Shown here: piece after piece, positions 34,620 to 43,354 of the stretch
Numbering within the stretch: position 1 is the stretch's first letter
Layout: every line of letters begins with the position of its first letter
Source of the DNA: Anaerolineae bacterium
Lineage (GTDB): Bacteria; Chloroflexota; Anaerolineae; Aggregatilineales; Phototrophicaceae
NCBI GenBank assembly: GCA_025055175.1
Contig: JANWYT010000036.1
Location: forward strand, 1-54,644
Length of the DNA stretch: 54,644 nt
Reading direction: 5' to 3'
The notes under the pieces: generated by a model
The model's database searches: none
The model's input: only the letters and a program-made list of their open reading frames with translations
Told to the model about the DNA's origin: nothing
Translations under genes and position numbers: made by a program

Positions 34620-34648
34620 TACACAATAGGCGTACTTTACCCTATGAT
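34620..34648 (+). promoter_or_regulatory. Putative promoter of the L,D-transpeptidase gene
   Basis: TACACA (34620-34625), 17-base spacer, TATGAT (34643-34648); 43 bases from the -10 to the ATG at 34692. Four of six bases match in the -35. Confidence 0.45.
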
Positions 34649-34691
34649 TTGCCCGTAATTCCTGCCGATTTCATCACGCGAGGTACGACGG

Positions 34692-35915
34692 ATGAAACAA
34701 ACGCCCTTCATAGAGGCAGCAGCGGCTCTAGCTCTGCTGATGGGCGGTGCGCTGCTGGTGCAGCCCACCGTCGCTCAGGGTGGGATGAGCGTCTTCGCCA
34801 CCAACACACCCATCCCTGCTCAAGGCCTGCCCGTTCAGACTACCTCCACGCCCACAGTCCTTCGCGTCCAAGACAGCAGCACACCTACCCCCGCTGCGAC
34901 ACAAACCCCGCCCGCCGTCGCCCAGGTCTTTGAACCGCCAGAATGTGCCTACGTGCCAGGCCAGAGCGCCAGCGAAGCCTGTTTAGCCATCATCCAGCAG
35001 TTCCCCAAGCCCAACGTGACGCCGATTCGGCGCGACGGCTTCACGCTGGAGAACTACAGCTTTTGGCGCGTTGGCCCACAGGCCGTCCCCAAATACGACT
35101 CGCCAGGCGGCGCCGTCATCGGCGAACACCCGCAGGGCTTCAACTTCGTCCAGGTTGTGAACCAAGTAGACGGCTGGATTCAGGCGCGCGACGGCGCGTG
35201 GTATTCCATGAACGATGCCTACTACGTGCGGCCCTCAGAATTCGTCGGCGTAGAGTTGCCGCCAGGCTGGAATCACCCGTTCGCCTGGGTGTTAGACACG
35301 ACGGGCATTTGGGCTTCGCTCTATCCAGGTGGGCCTGCTACGTCTGAGAGTGGCCTCGTGCCACTGCACCATCAGCTCTTCAACATCTATGCGGAAGCAG
35401 TGGCCGAAGACGGCTGGACGTGGTACATGGTCGGGCCAAACCAGTGGGTCAAGCAAATCTTTTTGTCGGTCATCCGCCCAATTGCTCCGCCAGAAGGTGT
35501 AACAGGCCGCTGGGTGGCCATCGACCTATTTGAGCAGTCGCTGGTGGCCTACGAAGATGAGCGTCCGGTCTACGCGACGCTGGTCAGCACCGGCCTGCCC
35601 GGCACAGAGACCAACGAGGGGCTGTTCACGGTCTGGGCGCGACTGGCTCGCGACGGCATGAGCGGCGCAACTGGCGCACCTAACGCTTATGCCTTGCAGA
35701 GCGTCCCCTGGGTCATGTACTTCGACGGCAGCATTAGCCTGCACGGCACGTACTGGCATAACTTCTTCGGCTATCGGCGCAGTCGCGGCTGCGTCAACCT
35801 GTCAATCAGCGATGCGCGCTGGGTCTACGAGTGGATGCTACGCGGCTCTGATCCCGCCGACCCGCCCACCAATTACGTCTACGTCTACAGCAGTGGCGTC
35901 TATCGGCGCGGATAG
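34692..35915 (+). CDS. Exported L,D-transpeptidase (YkuD domain)
   Basis: 407 residues: signal peptide (about 1-28), a Thr/Pro-rich spacer, an SH3-like middle (SPGGAVIGEHPQGF...VDGWIQARDGAWY), and a C-terminal YkuD domain. The catalytic signature is intact: H351 in SLHGTYWH and C367 in SRGCVNLS. Such enzymes form 3-3 crosslinks or attach proteins in peptidoglycan outside the membrane. Implies the cell has some peptidoglycan. Single-gene unit with its own putative promoter. Confidence 0.93.
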   Translation: MKQTPFIEAAAALALLMGGALLVQPTVAQGGMSVFATNTPIPAQGLPVQTTSTPTVLRVQDSSTPTPAATQTPPAVAQVFEPPECAYVPGQSASEACLAIIQQFPKPNVTPIRRDGFTLENYSFWRVGPQAVPKYDSPGGAVIGEHPQGFNFVQVVNQVDGWIQARDGAWYSMNDAYYVRPSEFVGVELPPGWNHPFAWVLDTTGIWASLYPGGPATSESGLVPLHHQLFNIYAEAVAEDGWTWYMVGPNQWVKQIFLSVIRPIAPPEGVTGRWVAIDLFEQSLVAYEDERPVYATLVSTGLPGTETNEGLFTVWARLARDGMSGATGAPNAYALQSVPWVMYFDGSISLHGTYWHNFFGYRRSRGCVNLSISDARWVYEWMLRGSDPADPPTNYVYVYSSGVYRRG

Positions 35916-35974
35916 TATCCAAGAGGGCATTTTCGCCTACGACGCGCCCGGAAAGTGTTTTCCTGAGGTGAGCC

Positions 35975-37321
35975 TTGCTATACTTCACGGAACTCAGCCA
36001 ACGTTACACGACTCGCTGGTGGTTTCTGGCCTTACGCGGCTTGCTCTACTTAGCCTTCGGCATCCTGCTCATGCTCTTGCCCTGGATTGGACTGAACCTT
36101 CTGATCTACGTCGTGGCGCTGGGCTGCCTGATCGATGGCTTAAATGGAGCGACGGCAGCGCTGCTGGGGCGCACTATACGGCCGCTAGCGCGCATTATGT
36201 TCCTCAAGCACCTCATCCAGATGGCCTTCGGGGCATTCATCTTCGCTTATCCGACGCTGGTGGTGCATGGCCTGATCCTGCTGGTGGGCGGCCTGCTATT
36301 CTTTCGCGGCGCGCTGGAATACATCAGCTTAATCGAGACCATGCGCCTCAGCAATCATCGCTTGCTGTGGATGGGGCCAGCTGTCTTCATGGCTTTAGGC
36401 CTGCTCACCCTATTCAGCCCCTTCAGCGACTATCACGCCATCGCCCTGTTCTTCGGCTTGTACGCTGTCCTGGAGGGTCTGGCGCGCATGGGCAGCGCCT
36501 TCCACATGAGCGACCTGCTGGCGCGCAACGAGGGTCGTGTGCGCCTATCGCGGGCCGCCCGTGAATTGGGGCGAATCTTGCCTCCTTTGGCCAAAGGTGA
36601 TTTGTTACCAGAGATGAGTAATTCGCTGCTACACCTCGACCTGCGCGCCTATCGTCGGATCGTGGCTTTCGTGCCACACCCAGATGATCTGGAGGGCTTC
36701 ATCGGTGGGTTAGCCTACCTAGCCCCAGCCCACTTCACCCAGATCATCTTCTGCGGTGGAGATCGGGGCATATGGCGCAGCGACTATCGCAGCCTGGATA
36801 GCCAGGCCTATATCCAGATACGCCTCGAAGAAGCCGACGACGCCGCTCAACTGCTGGGAATCGCCGAGACGCGCTATCTAGGCTACCGCGACCGTCAGCT
36901 CGTTTGCGATGAGGACGCTATTGAACAAGTGTTGGCTATCCTGCGCGAGCTTGAACCGGACTGCGTCATCTCGTTTGAGTACCACAAACGAGCAACGCCT
37001 TATGCCCATGCCGATCATCTAGCTATGGCCGAGATCGTGCGCCGCGCGGTGGCGCGCTACGAAAGGCACGACGCGCTGGACTTCCTGCTGACTTCGACGC
37101 TGCTCCCCAATCGCTTTCTGGACGTAACAGCAGTGCGGCGCGTCAAGCTGGCGGCGCTGGCCTGCCACATCTCCCAAATTGAGCTAACTGGAGCCATCTT
37201 CCCCTTGTTTGAGAAGACGCTCACGCGCCTGTGGGGCTTGTGTGTGGGGGTGCGCTACGCTGAGGGTTATCGGCGCGTGGACGTGGACGCCATGCTGGAA
37301 CGATTGGACGAGGCAGCTTGA
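35975..37321 (+). CDS. DUF308 (HdeD-like) membrane domain fused to LmbE/PIG-L deacetylase
   Basis: 448 residues from a TTG at 35975 with GAGG six bases upstream. Residues 15-175 hold about six membrane helices with the HdeD/DUF308 look (RGLLYLAFGILLMLLPWIGL; LLVGGLLFFRGALEYISL). From 228 a PIG-L/LmbE-type metal-dependent N-acetylsugar deacetylase follows, with PHPDD (234-238) and HADH (345-348), the zinc-binding signature. Its predicted role is deacetylation of a GlcNAc-containing lipid or thiol precursor at the inner membrane face. The fusion anchors the enzyme to the membrane. No frame break at the joint, so it looks genuine. Confidence 0.85.
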   Translation: MLYFTELSQRYTTRWWFLALRGLLYLAFGILLMLLPWIGLNLLIYVVALGCLIDGLNGATAALLGRTIRPLARIMFLKHLIQMAFGAFIFAYPTLVVHGLILLVGGLLFFRGALEYISLIETMRLSNHRLLWMGPAVFMALGLLTLFSPFSDYHAIALFFGLYAVLEGLARMGSAFHMSDLLARNEGRVRLSRAARELGRILPPLAKGDLLPEMSNSLLHLDLRAYRRIVAFVPHPDDLEGFIGGLAYLAPAHFTQIIFCGGDRGIWRSDYRSLDSQAYIQIRLEEADDAAQLLGIAETRYLGYRDRQLVCDEDAIEQVLAILRELEPDCVISFEYHKRATPYAHADHLAMAEIVRRAVARYERHDALDFLLTSTLLPNRFLDVTAVRRVKLAALACHISQIELTGAIFPLFEKTLTRLWGLCVGVRYAEGYRRVDVDAMLERLDEAA

Positions 37322-37450
37322 CGTCGTCCTTGGAAACACCCACCCTGTATCGTTCACCAGACTCTTATTTGCCTTGCCCCGAACGCCATGTTAAAAATTG
37401 GCGCTGTCCGATCCCAGTTTTGTCGCAAAGAGTTAAGGAGACAGCAAACT

Positions 37451-38533
37451 ATGATGAAGAAAGCCCGCCTCCTCATCCTGGCCAGCCTGTTCGTGCTGGT
37501 CTTCGGTGGCGCGATGAGCGTCATTGCTCAGGATCGCGTCGCCGGCCCGATCACCACCGCCATCCGCGAGCGCGGTTCGTTGATCTGCGGCGTCAACAAG
37601 TCAGTACGCGGCTTCGGCTTCCAGAACCCCGACACCGGCGACTTCGAAGGCTTCGACATTGATTTCTGCCGCGCAGTAGCGGTAGCCATCCTGGGCGACC
37701 CGACGGCGGTTGACTTCCGTCCTTTGAACGCTGACCAGCGCCAAGCCGCCATCCAAACCGGCGAGATCGACCTGATGGTGCGCAACACCACCTGGACGGC
37801 CAGCCGCGATGTGGACTGGGGCGCCATCTTCGGCCCGACCAACTTCTACGATGGCCAGGGCGTCATGACCCGCGTCGATCTGGGTGTGAGCAGCATTGCG
37901 GAGCTGGACGGCACGACCATGTGCGTCCAGAGCGGCACGACCACTGAGTTGAACATCACCGACTATATCTCCTCCAACGGCCTAGACATTGAGTTAGCCG
38001 TCTTCCAGGATGCTGACGCCACCTGGGAGGCCTACATCCAGGGCCGCTGCGAGAGCTGGACGACGGACAAGAGCGGCCTGGCGGCCTATCGCATCGGCAA
38101 CGCTGAGAACCCTGGCGATCACGTCATCCTGCCAGAGACCATCTCCAAAGAGCCTCTCGGCCCGCTCAGCCCCCAGAGCGATCCTCAGTTCGCTGAGATT
38201 GTGGCGTGGACAGTGTACGGCCTGATCCAAGCGGAAGAATCGGGCATCACCAGCGCCAACATCGACGAATTCTTGATGAAAGAGGGCGAGGCGCCTGAGG
38301 AATACAGCCGCCGCGTCAGCCCGGCGACGCAGCGTCTGCTCGGCCAAAATGGCAACGTCGGCGGTGGCTACTTCACCCTTAAGCCCGACTTCATGGTCGA
38401 TGTCATCCGCGCTGTCGGCAACTATGGCGAAATTTATGAGCGCAACCTAGCCCCGTTGGGCCTGACCCGCGCTGGCTCGCTGAATGACCTGTGGACGCGC
38501 GGTGGCCTTCTCTACAGCCCGCCCTTCCGTTAA
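37451..38533 (+). CDS. Amino-acid ABC transporter binding protein (AapJ-like), orphan
   Basis: 360 residues. Start ATG 37451 with AAGGAG upstream begins the signal peptide (MMKKARLLILASLFVLVFGG, cut after about 27). The PBP type-2 fold is visible: GSLICGVNKSVRGFGFQN, DIDFCRAVAVAILGD, MVRNTTWTASRDV. It follows general L-amino acid transporters of the AapJ kind. Without a lipobox the mature form would need another way to stay near the cell. No permease or ATPase gene adjoins; a strong terminator follows. Ligand: amino acids, inferred from family. Confidence 0.92.
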   Translation: MMKKARLLILASLFVLVFGGAMSVIAQDRVAGPITTAIRERGSLICGVNKSVRGFGFQNPDTGDFEGFDIDFCRAVAVAILGDPTAVDFRPLNADQRQAAIQTGEIDLMVRNTTWTASRDVDWGAIFGPTNFYDGQGVMTRVDLGVSSIAELDGTTMCVQSGTTTELNITDYISSNGLDIELAVFQDADATWEAYIQGRCESWTTDKSGLAAYRIGNAENPGDHVILPETISKEPLGPLSPQSDPQFAEIVAWTVYGLIQAEESGITSANIDEFLMKEGEAPEEYSRRVSPATQRLLGQNGNVGGGYFTLKPDFMVDVIRAVGNYGEIYERNLAPLGLTRAGSLNDLWTRGGLLYSPPFR

Positions 38534-38561
38534 ATCGACGAGCTGAGACGTACAAATGCAG

Positions 38562-38590
38562 AAGGGTGGCCTGTGTGCGGCCACCCTTTT
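38562..38590 (+). terminator. Rho-independent terminator
   Basis: 10-bp perfect GC-rich stem (AAGGGTGGCC / GGCCACCCTT), 7-base loop, then a short T-run. 28 bases after the AapJ-like stop. Confidence 0.92.
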
Positions 38591-38639
38591 GTGACTGCGC
38601 TCAATGTTAATCCAACACACAAAGCATTCTGAAGGAGCG

Positions 38640-39473
38640 TCAGCGTGTTGGCAGGCTAGCCAGCGGGAAGCTGGTGCTGATGAAGGCGCTGCTCACCCAG
38701 CCTGTCCGCCCATCCGCAAGCTGCACCAGCAGCCACGCGCCGTCAGCGCTGCGCGCGATCAAGCTCACGCCTGTGCCGTCAGGGATGGCAGTGAAGGAAG
38801 CGAACTGCACCCCCGGACCCAAGCGTACGCTCAGAGCTGCCACGTTAGCCACAATGCCCGTCTGACCACCTACTGGCACAGGCTGAGGCGCACCAGGGGT
38901 GACGCCTGTCGTGCTAGCTAGAGGCAGCGAGGCAGGGTTGACGCTCATGCTCAGGTAGCGCGCGCTCACCCAGCCTACGAGGCCATCGGGCATGACAACC
39001 TGCACCCAGCGCGCATCGGCGTTGCGGCCTTGCAGAGTCATGCTCTGGCCGCGCGCCAGCTTGCGCAGAATGCTGAAGTTCGCCCCCGGACCACTGCGCA
39101 GGTTCAAGAAAGCCGTGTTGACGGTGGCGACGAACGGCGAAGGCAAAGGCGTCGGCTGTACAACTGTGCCGCCCCAAGTCTGAGGCAGGGCGGCCAGGTT
39201 AACTGCTGTCGCAATGTAGCGCGCGTTCACCCAACCACGCACTGTCCCTACGCTGATCTCAACCCAAGTCGCGTCTGCGTTGCGGCCTATTAGGCTGATG
39301 GCGGTACGATTATCTAGTTGGGCGATGGCAGGGAAAGTAGGGGCTGGCCCCTGGCGCACGTTCAATTTGCCCGTGTTGACGATGGCGTTGAAGGTCTGAG
39401 CGCTGGCCATGCCAGCGCCAGCCAGCAGTAAGCACAGAGTGAAGAAGATAGACAGAGGTCTGACGTAGCGCAT
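38640..39473 (-). CDS. Exported protein with three SH3b repeats
   Basis: 277 residues from the ATG ending at 39473; GGAG lies seven bases upstream of it. Signal peptide about 1-25 (ending GMASAQ). Three bacterial SH3 (SH3b) units follow, each with the LNVRxGPxxxFxxxxxL...GRNADATWV...G..GWV pattern, separated by short spacers. SH3b domains bind peptidoglycan or surface peptides. No catalytic domain, so probably a wall-binding or adaptor protein. Convergent with the AapJ-like gene terminator region. Confidence 0.9.
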   Translation of the reverse strand: MRYVRPLSIFFTLCLLLAGAGMASAQTFNAIVNTGKLNVRQGPAPTFPAIAQLDNRTAISLIGRNADATWVEISVGTVRGWVNARYIATAVNLAALPQTWGGTVVQPTPLPSPFVATVNTAFLNLRSGPGANFSILRKLARGQSMTLQGRNADARWVQVVMPDGLVGWVSARYLSMSVNPASLPLASTTGVTPGAPQPVPVGGQTGIVANVAALSVRLGPGVQFASFTAIPDGTGVSLIARSADGAWLLVQLADGRTGWVSSAFISTSFPLASLPTR

Positions 39474-39564
39474 GGTCTTGCTCCGCATACAACCGTGTTT
39501 CACGACTGATGACGATCCTAGCATAGCTTTTGTTCCTAAGCTGAACGCTTGCCCTGCGCGCCGC

Positions 39565-40527
39565 CTACTCTCCCAAGCTCCGAGCAGCGCGCACGAGGTC
39601 AGCATGGTACGGCCCGCTGCTGACGAGGAAGCCTCGGTGCGGTAGGATCGCACCCTGATGGAAAACCAGCGCGCAGCCTTCTATGTCGGTGACCACACCA
39701 CCTGCCGCCTGCACTAGGGCCACGCCAGCAGCATAATCCCAAACATAGCGCGGCAAGGGATTGTCCAACTCTTCCAGACGCAGCAGGATGTCAGCTTCGC
39801 CGCAGGCCACCAGCGCGTATTTCTCCATGCTATCCAATTCGCGAATTTGAGCCTGGGACAAGCCAGCTTCTCGCAGCAGAGCTTCAATGCGCGCGTTGAC
39901 CGCCTGGCGGCGCTCCAAGCTGTGAACGACGCGCACTGCTTCAGGAGAGCGCGCCGAGGCGACGCGCACCTGCTCTGGCAGACCACCCTCCAGCGGTTCG
40001 CGCCAGCAAACGCCCTCATCAGCGTAGAACAGCGCCCCACCCACGATCCCTTCATAAGCAGGGCAGGCCATCAGCCCGTTGGTGATGACCTCGCCCTCTA
40101 ACAAGCCGGCGCAGATAGCGTAGTGCCGCCCCATGACGAAACCCTTCGTCCCGTCGATAGGATCAACAATCCAGGTGCGCGCCGCTTGCCGCCCCACGCC
40201 GAAGTCTAGCCACTCAGCCACCTGGTCGGGCGTCACCACCTCGCTCAGTAGATCAGTCAGCAGCGTGGCCAATTCATCCTGCTGAGAAGGCGACAAGAGC
40301 TGGCGGAACTGCGCGCCGCTCTCCTCGGCGATGACCGCTGCCTGCGGCTCGTACAAGCTGAGCGCGCGGCACAAGAGAGCCTGCGCGCCGTAATCCGCCA
40401 GCGTGACCACTTCGCGCGAGCCGTCCTTGTCTTTCTCCAGGCGCGGGATATTAGCTTGTAGGCGGCGAGCCAGGCGCGCAGCCAGACGCGCGGCTTCTAA
40501 CAGCGGAGCTAGGCTCAAGCTACCCAA
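39565..40527 (-). CDS. cysQ: Inositol-monophosphatase-family phosphatase, CysQ-like
   Basis: 320 residues. Mg-dependent phosphatase of the IMPase/FBPase superfamily: VTLADYGAQ with D45, AEES with E68/E69, WIVDPIDGTKGF with D122 and D125, and the late WDYAAGVALVQAAGG with Asp. The TKGF run after DPIDG favours 3'(2'),5'-bisphosphate nucleotidase (PAP recycling in sulfate assimilation) over inositol monophosphatase. Cytosolic. The gene symbol is by similarity only. A short upstream ORF overlaps its start by 13 bases. Confidence 0.85.
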   Translation of the reverse strand: MGSLSLAPLLEAARLAARLARRLQANIPRLEKDKDGSREVVTLADYGAQALLCRALSLYEPQAAVIAEESGAQFRQLLSPSQQDELATLLTDLLSEVVTPDQVAEWLDFGVGRQAARTWIVDPIDGTKGFVMGRHYAICAGLLEGEVITNGLMACPAYEGIVGGALFYADEGVCWREPLEGGLPEQVRVASARSPEAVRVVHSLERRQAVNARIEALLREAGLSQAQIRELDSMEKYALVACGEADILLRLEELDNPLPRYVWDYAAGVALVQAAGGVVTDIEGCALVFHQGAILPHRGFLVSSGPYHADLVRAARSLGE

Positions 40528-40703
40528 CTTTTGGGACGCTCAACGCTGACCATTCGCCAGCGGTTGACCAATGCAAGCTGAAGAGGCTTCAGCCAGGGCT
40601 GTTCTGCCGTTACACGCAGGAACATCCTGCGTACGCCATCTACGTCACGCTGCATTTGCACCCCATCCGCGCTGCGAATGATCTGACCCGACTCAACTTT
40701 CAC
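40515..40703 (-). CDS. Possible 62-residue protein, doubtful
   Basis: Opens with GTG and overlaps the CysQ-like start by 13 bases. The peptide is soluble and basic with two Trp and has ordinary composition. No SD is clear and I know no family. It could be a real small protein or leader, or only an open frame. If not coding, 40528-40971 is a gap of about 440 bases whose only notable feature is the inverted repeat at 40831-40868. Confidence 0.3.
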   Translation of the reverse strand: MKVESGQIIRSADGVQMQRDVDGVRRMFLRVTAEQPWLKPLQLALVNRWRMVSVERPKSWVA

Positions 40704-40830
40704 AACATTATCCGATCAACTATGCGACTGGCTCGTGTGTGCTTTGCTCACTTCGACAAGAAGTCTATCATACTCTGTCGCCACCACCACCTGCCTGGGC
40801 TGCTGCAGCGCGACTCGGAAAGCTGACCTG

Positions 40831-40868
40831 TGCGTCTTTGGAGGCCACATTCAGGCAGCAAAGACGCA
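40831..40868. repeat. 10-bp inverted repeat in intergenic space
   Basis: TGCGTCTTTG at 40831-40840 and its exact reverse complement at 40859-40868, separated by 18 bases. Between the PhaJ-like gene (which ends at 40972 on the minus strand) and the CysQ-like gene. No T-run follows on either strand. Confidence 0.5.
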
Positions 40869-40971
40869 GATGACGGCCAGAAGCGCTGCCTGAGCTTGCT
40901 GGCTATCGTGAGCATACATGTGTTCTTTCGACTCGACATCTCTGGCGCATCGAGCCTCACCTGAGAGAAGT

Positions 40972-41373
40972 TTATTCGGCAGGCGCAATCACCACCGCTT
41001 GGCCTTCGATGACCAACGTGCCGTCGTCCTTGTGGACAGTAGTCTTGAAGGTGGCGATTCGTTTGTCCTCGCGGTAGGCGATACACTCCACCTCAGCCGT
41101 CACCGTGTCGCCAATATAGACCGGCGCCTTGAACTTCACGTCCTGGCCCAGGTAAATCGTTCCTTCGCCTGGCAAATCGTTGCCCAAGATGGCGCTGATG
41201 ACGCTGACGCTGAGCATACCGTGAGCAATAGGCCTGCCGAAAGGCGTGCTAGCTGCATAGGTTTCGTCTAGATGAACAGGGTTGGTATCTCCGCTGAGCG
41301 CTGCGAAGGCGCGCACATCTTCTCCGCTGATGGTCTTGCTGCGCCGAGCGCGCTGACCGATCGTAACAGGCAT
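40972..41373 (-). CDS. MaoC-like (R)-specific enoyl-CoA hydratase, PhaJ type
   Basis: 133 residues from the ATG ending at 41373; the frame is open further but only this start gives the family N-terminus. The hydratase-2 motif is intact: D29 and H34 in FAALSGDTNPVHLDE, with FGRPIAHGML following. Hot-dog fold dimer that hydrates trans-2-enoyl-CoA to (R)-3-hydroxyacyl-CoA; it might feed PHA or another CoA pathway. Cytosolic. No PHA gene is in the window. It stands alone, with a TTGGCG-18-TATAAT promoter-like sequence upstream. Confidence 0.9.
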   Translation of the reverse strand: MPVTIGQRARRSKTISGEDVRAFAALSGDTNPVHLDETYAASTPFGRPIAHGMLSVSVISAILGNDLPGEGTIYLGQDVKFKAPVYIGDTVTAEVECIAYREDKRIATFKTTVHKDDGTLVIEGQAVVIAPAE

Positions 41374-41431
41374 GAAGCCATTTCCCCTTGTGACAGAATT
41401 CAGCAATCCATTTGAGCAGCAATTCGCAAAG

Positions 41432-41461
41432 ATTATAGCGAGTGCAAGAGCTTTGCGCCAA
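41432..41461 (-). promoter_or_regulatory. Putative promoter of the hydratase gene
   Basis: On the minus strand, TTGGCG (41456-41461), 18-base spacer, TATAAT (41432-41437); 58 bases from the -10 to the start codon. The best -35/-10 pair among the TATAAT boxes here. Confidence 0.6.
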
Positions 41462-41528
41462 AATAGGTGTTGCACTACGTATGCTGCTCTAGCTGCGCAC
41501 TATCAGAGTTAATGAAAGGACTGCTCTC

Positions 41529-42794
41529 ATGAGTGAGCCGATTCGCGTGCTGCACTTCGCCGACGTCCACGTTGGCGTGGAGAACTACGGCAAGACAGAT
41601 GCCGCGACGGGGATCAGCAGCCGCGTGCTGGATTTCCTGCGCCGCATGGACGAGATGGTCGATTATGCGCTCGCAGAAGGCGTCGACCTGGTTGTCTTCG
41701 CCGGCGATGCTTTCAGGAACAGCAGCCCCAGCCCCACCTATCAGCGCGAATTCGCCCACCGAATCCGCGATTTAGCGGCGCTCGCGCCTGTTGTCCTGTT
41801 AGAAGGCAACCATGATATCCAGGCTCAACGCAGCAAGGCCAGCAGCATTGAAATCTACCAAGTGTTGGACGTGCCGAACGTCATCCTAGCCAACGAGATT
41901 GGCGTACAGACCATCGACACGGCGCGCGGGCGCGTGGTAATCGGGACTTTCCCCTACCCCCAGCGCGCTCGCCTGGTGGAGACGCTGATTCCTGCCGAGA
42001 AGCGCTTGGGCGCCTCTCTGACACAAATCGATGAATTCCTGCGCCACGCTGTCGCTGACAGCCTACAAGACCTGGCAGCCCAGGCCGATGACCTGGCCCA
42101 GGACGCGCCGCGCTTGCTGACGGGCCACTTCAGCGTGGAGGGCGCAACGCTGGGCAGCGAGCGCAGTCTGATGTTAGGCCGCGAGATGATCGTGCCGTTG
42201 GGCTTGGTGGCCGACCCGCGCTGGGATTATGTGGCCCTGGGCCACATCCACAAGCACCAGAACTTGACAGCGCGTCACGACAATGCCCCGCCCGTCGTCT
42301 ACAGCGGCTCGCTAGAACGAATCGACTTCGGCGAAGCTCACGAGAGAGAGAAAGGCTTTTGCTGGGTGGAGTTGGCGCGCCAGGCTACCCGCTGGCGCTT
42401 CGTCCCCGTTCAGACGCGCCCTATGATCGAACTACGCCTGGACTTGCGCGAAGCCCCCAATCCGCTGCGCGAGGTGCGCCAAGCCATTGGCCAACGCGAT
42501 CTGCGCCAGGCCATCGTCAAGCTGATCTTGGACTTGCGCCCCCAGAACGACGCTGCGCTGAGCGATGCCGAGGTGCGCGAAGCCCTGCGCCGCGCTGAAG
42601 CCTATCATGTGGCCGCCATTGAACGGCGCGTGGAGCGCCCCGAACGCACACGCCTGGGCAGCAGTCCAGAGGGCCTGAGCGACGTCGAATTGCTAGAGCG
42701 CTACCTGTTGAGCGCCAATGTGCCAGCCGCACGCCGTGCGGAGTTGCTCAGCCTGGCTCAGGCTATCCTGACCCAAGACGCGCAGCGCTTGTAG
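41529..42794 (+). CDS. sbcD: DNA double-strand-break nuclease SbcD/Mre11 family
   Basis: 421 residues. Calcineurin-like metallophosphoesterase with the Mre11/SbcD motif set: D12 and H14 (ADVHVG), D60 (FAGD), GNHD (93-96), a later TGHFSVEG histidine and GHIHKH. The C-terminal cap region is present. AAAGGA lies 13-18 bases before the ATG. With SbcC it makes an ATP-dependent nuclease processing DNA ends and hairpins. No sbcC gene adjoins within this window; the gene downstream is on the other strand, so SbcC would have to be elsewhere or absent. Confidence 0.92.
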   Translation: MSEPIRVLHFADVHVGVENYGKTDAATGISSRVLDFLRRMDEMVDYALAEGVDLVVFAGDAFRNSSPSPTYQREFAHRIRDLAALAPVVLLEGNHDIQAQRSKASSIEIYQVLDVPNVILANEIGVQTIDTARGRVVIGTFPYPQRARLVETLIPAEKRLGASLTQIDEFLRHAVADSLQDLAAQADDLAQDAPRLLTGHFSVEGATLGSERSLMLGREMIVPLGLVADPRWDYVALGHIHKHQNLTARHDNAPPVVYSGSLERIDFGEAHEREKGFCWVELARQATRWRFVPVQTRPMIELRLDLREAPNPLREVRQAIGQRDLRQAIVKLILDLRPQNDAALSDAEVREALRRAEAYHVAAIERRVERPERTRLGSSPEGLSDVELLERYLLSANVPAARRAELLSLAQAILTQDAQRL

Positions 42795-42798
42795 CGCT

Positions 42799-43227
42799 TC
42801 AGCGTAGTGCCAACCACGCTAGCAGGGCCGCCAGCGCCAGCAAGGTTGCCAGGCCAGCAGCCAGCCAGGCGCGCCAGAGCGCGGCTCGCCGCAGCGCCTG
42901 GCCAAAACTTTGGCGCGGACGTGGCACAGGAGCGCTGGCAGTGTCGGCGTCTATGGGTGGATAGAAGATCGACCTCTCCAGCTCCTCACGGGCCTGCGCG
43001 TTGTGCGGGTTGATGGCCAGGACGTTCTCCCAGCATACTCGCCGATCTTCAGTGCGCTCCACCACCTGAGCCAGAGCCAGCCACAGAGCCTCATCGTGCG
43101 GGTTGAGCATAGCAGCGCGCTGTAACAGTTCATAGGCGCGCTGGCGCTGCCCCTGCGCTAGGGCCGAGCACCCCTGACGCAGCAGCCGTTCAGCTTCGGC
43201 CTGGCGTTGTTCGAGCGTTCGCGGCAT
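42799..43227 (-). CDS. TPR protein with C-terminal membrane helix
   Basis: 142 residues. Residues about 1-85 hold two to three TPR-type helix pairs (QGQRQRAYELLQRAAMLNPHDEALWLALAQV, then a second NPHNAQAREELE). A short Pro spacer precedes a single C-terminal membrane helix (AWLAAGLATLLALAALLAWLAL), tail-anchored topology with the TPRs in the cytosol. Protein-protein adaptor at the membrane. Convergent with sbcD (five bases apart). TATAAT box 29 bases upstream. Confidence 0.8.
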   Translation of the reverse strand: MPRTLEQRQAEAERLLRQGCSALAQGQRQRAYELLQRAAMLNPHDEALWLALAQVVERTEDRRVCWENVLAINPHNAQAREELERSIFYPPIDADTASAPVPRPRQSFGQALRRAALWRAWLAAGLATLLALAALLAWLALR

Positions 43228-43256
43228 GGAATAATTCCGTTGAACCGACGACTCGT

Positions 43257-43262
43257 ATTATA
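43257..43262 (-). promoter_or_regulatory. Putative -10 box (TATAAT)
   Basis: Perfect TATAAT on the minus strand, 29 bases before the TPR membrane protein. Shares TATAATACGA with the box at 51215-51220. No clear -35. Confidence 0.5.
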
Positions 43263-43354
43263 ACCCTTTTGTGGCCGCCCTGATGACCTCCACAACCCGA
43301 TTCAACACAGCTTCTAGCCCGTCTCAGACATTAGGCAAGCGAGCCAGACGATGT

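Noticed and set aside
35689..36564. 291-codon frame across the L,D-transpeptidase/LmbE junction
   Set aside because: It overlaps two firmly identified genes in another frame and has a low-complexity translated sequence.
40748..41086. 112-codon minus-strand frame overlapping the PhaJ-like gene end
   Set aside because: Composition unlike neighbours (Cys/Arg-rich), overlaps the hydratase for over 100 bases, no SD.
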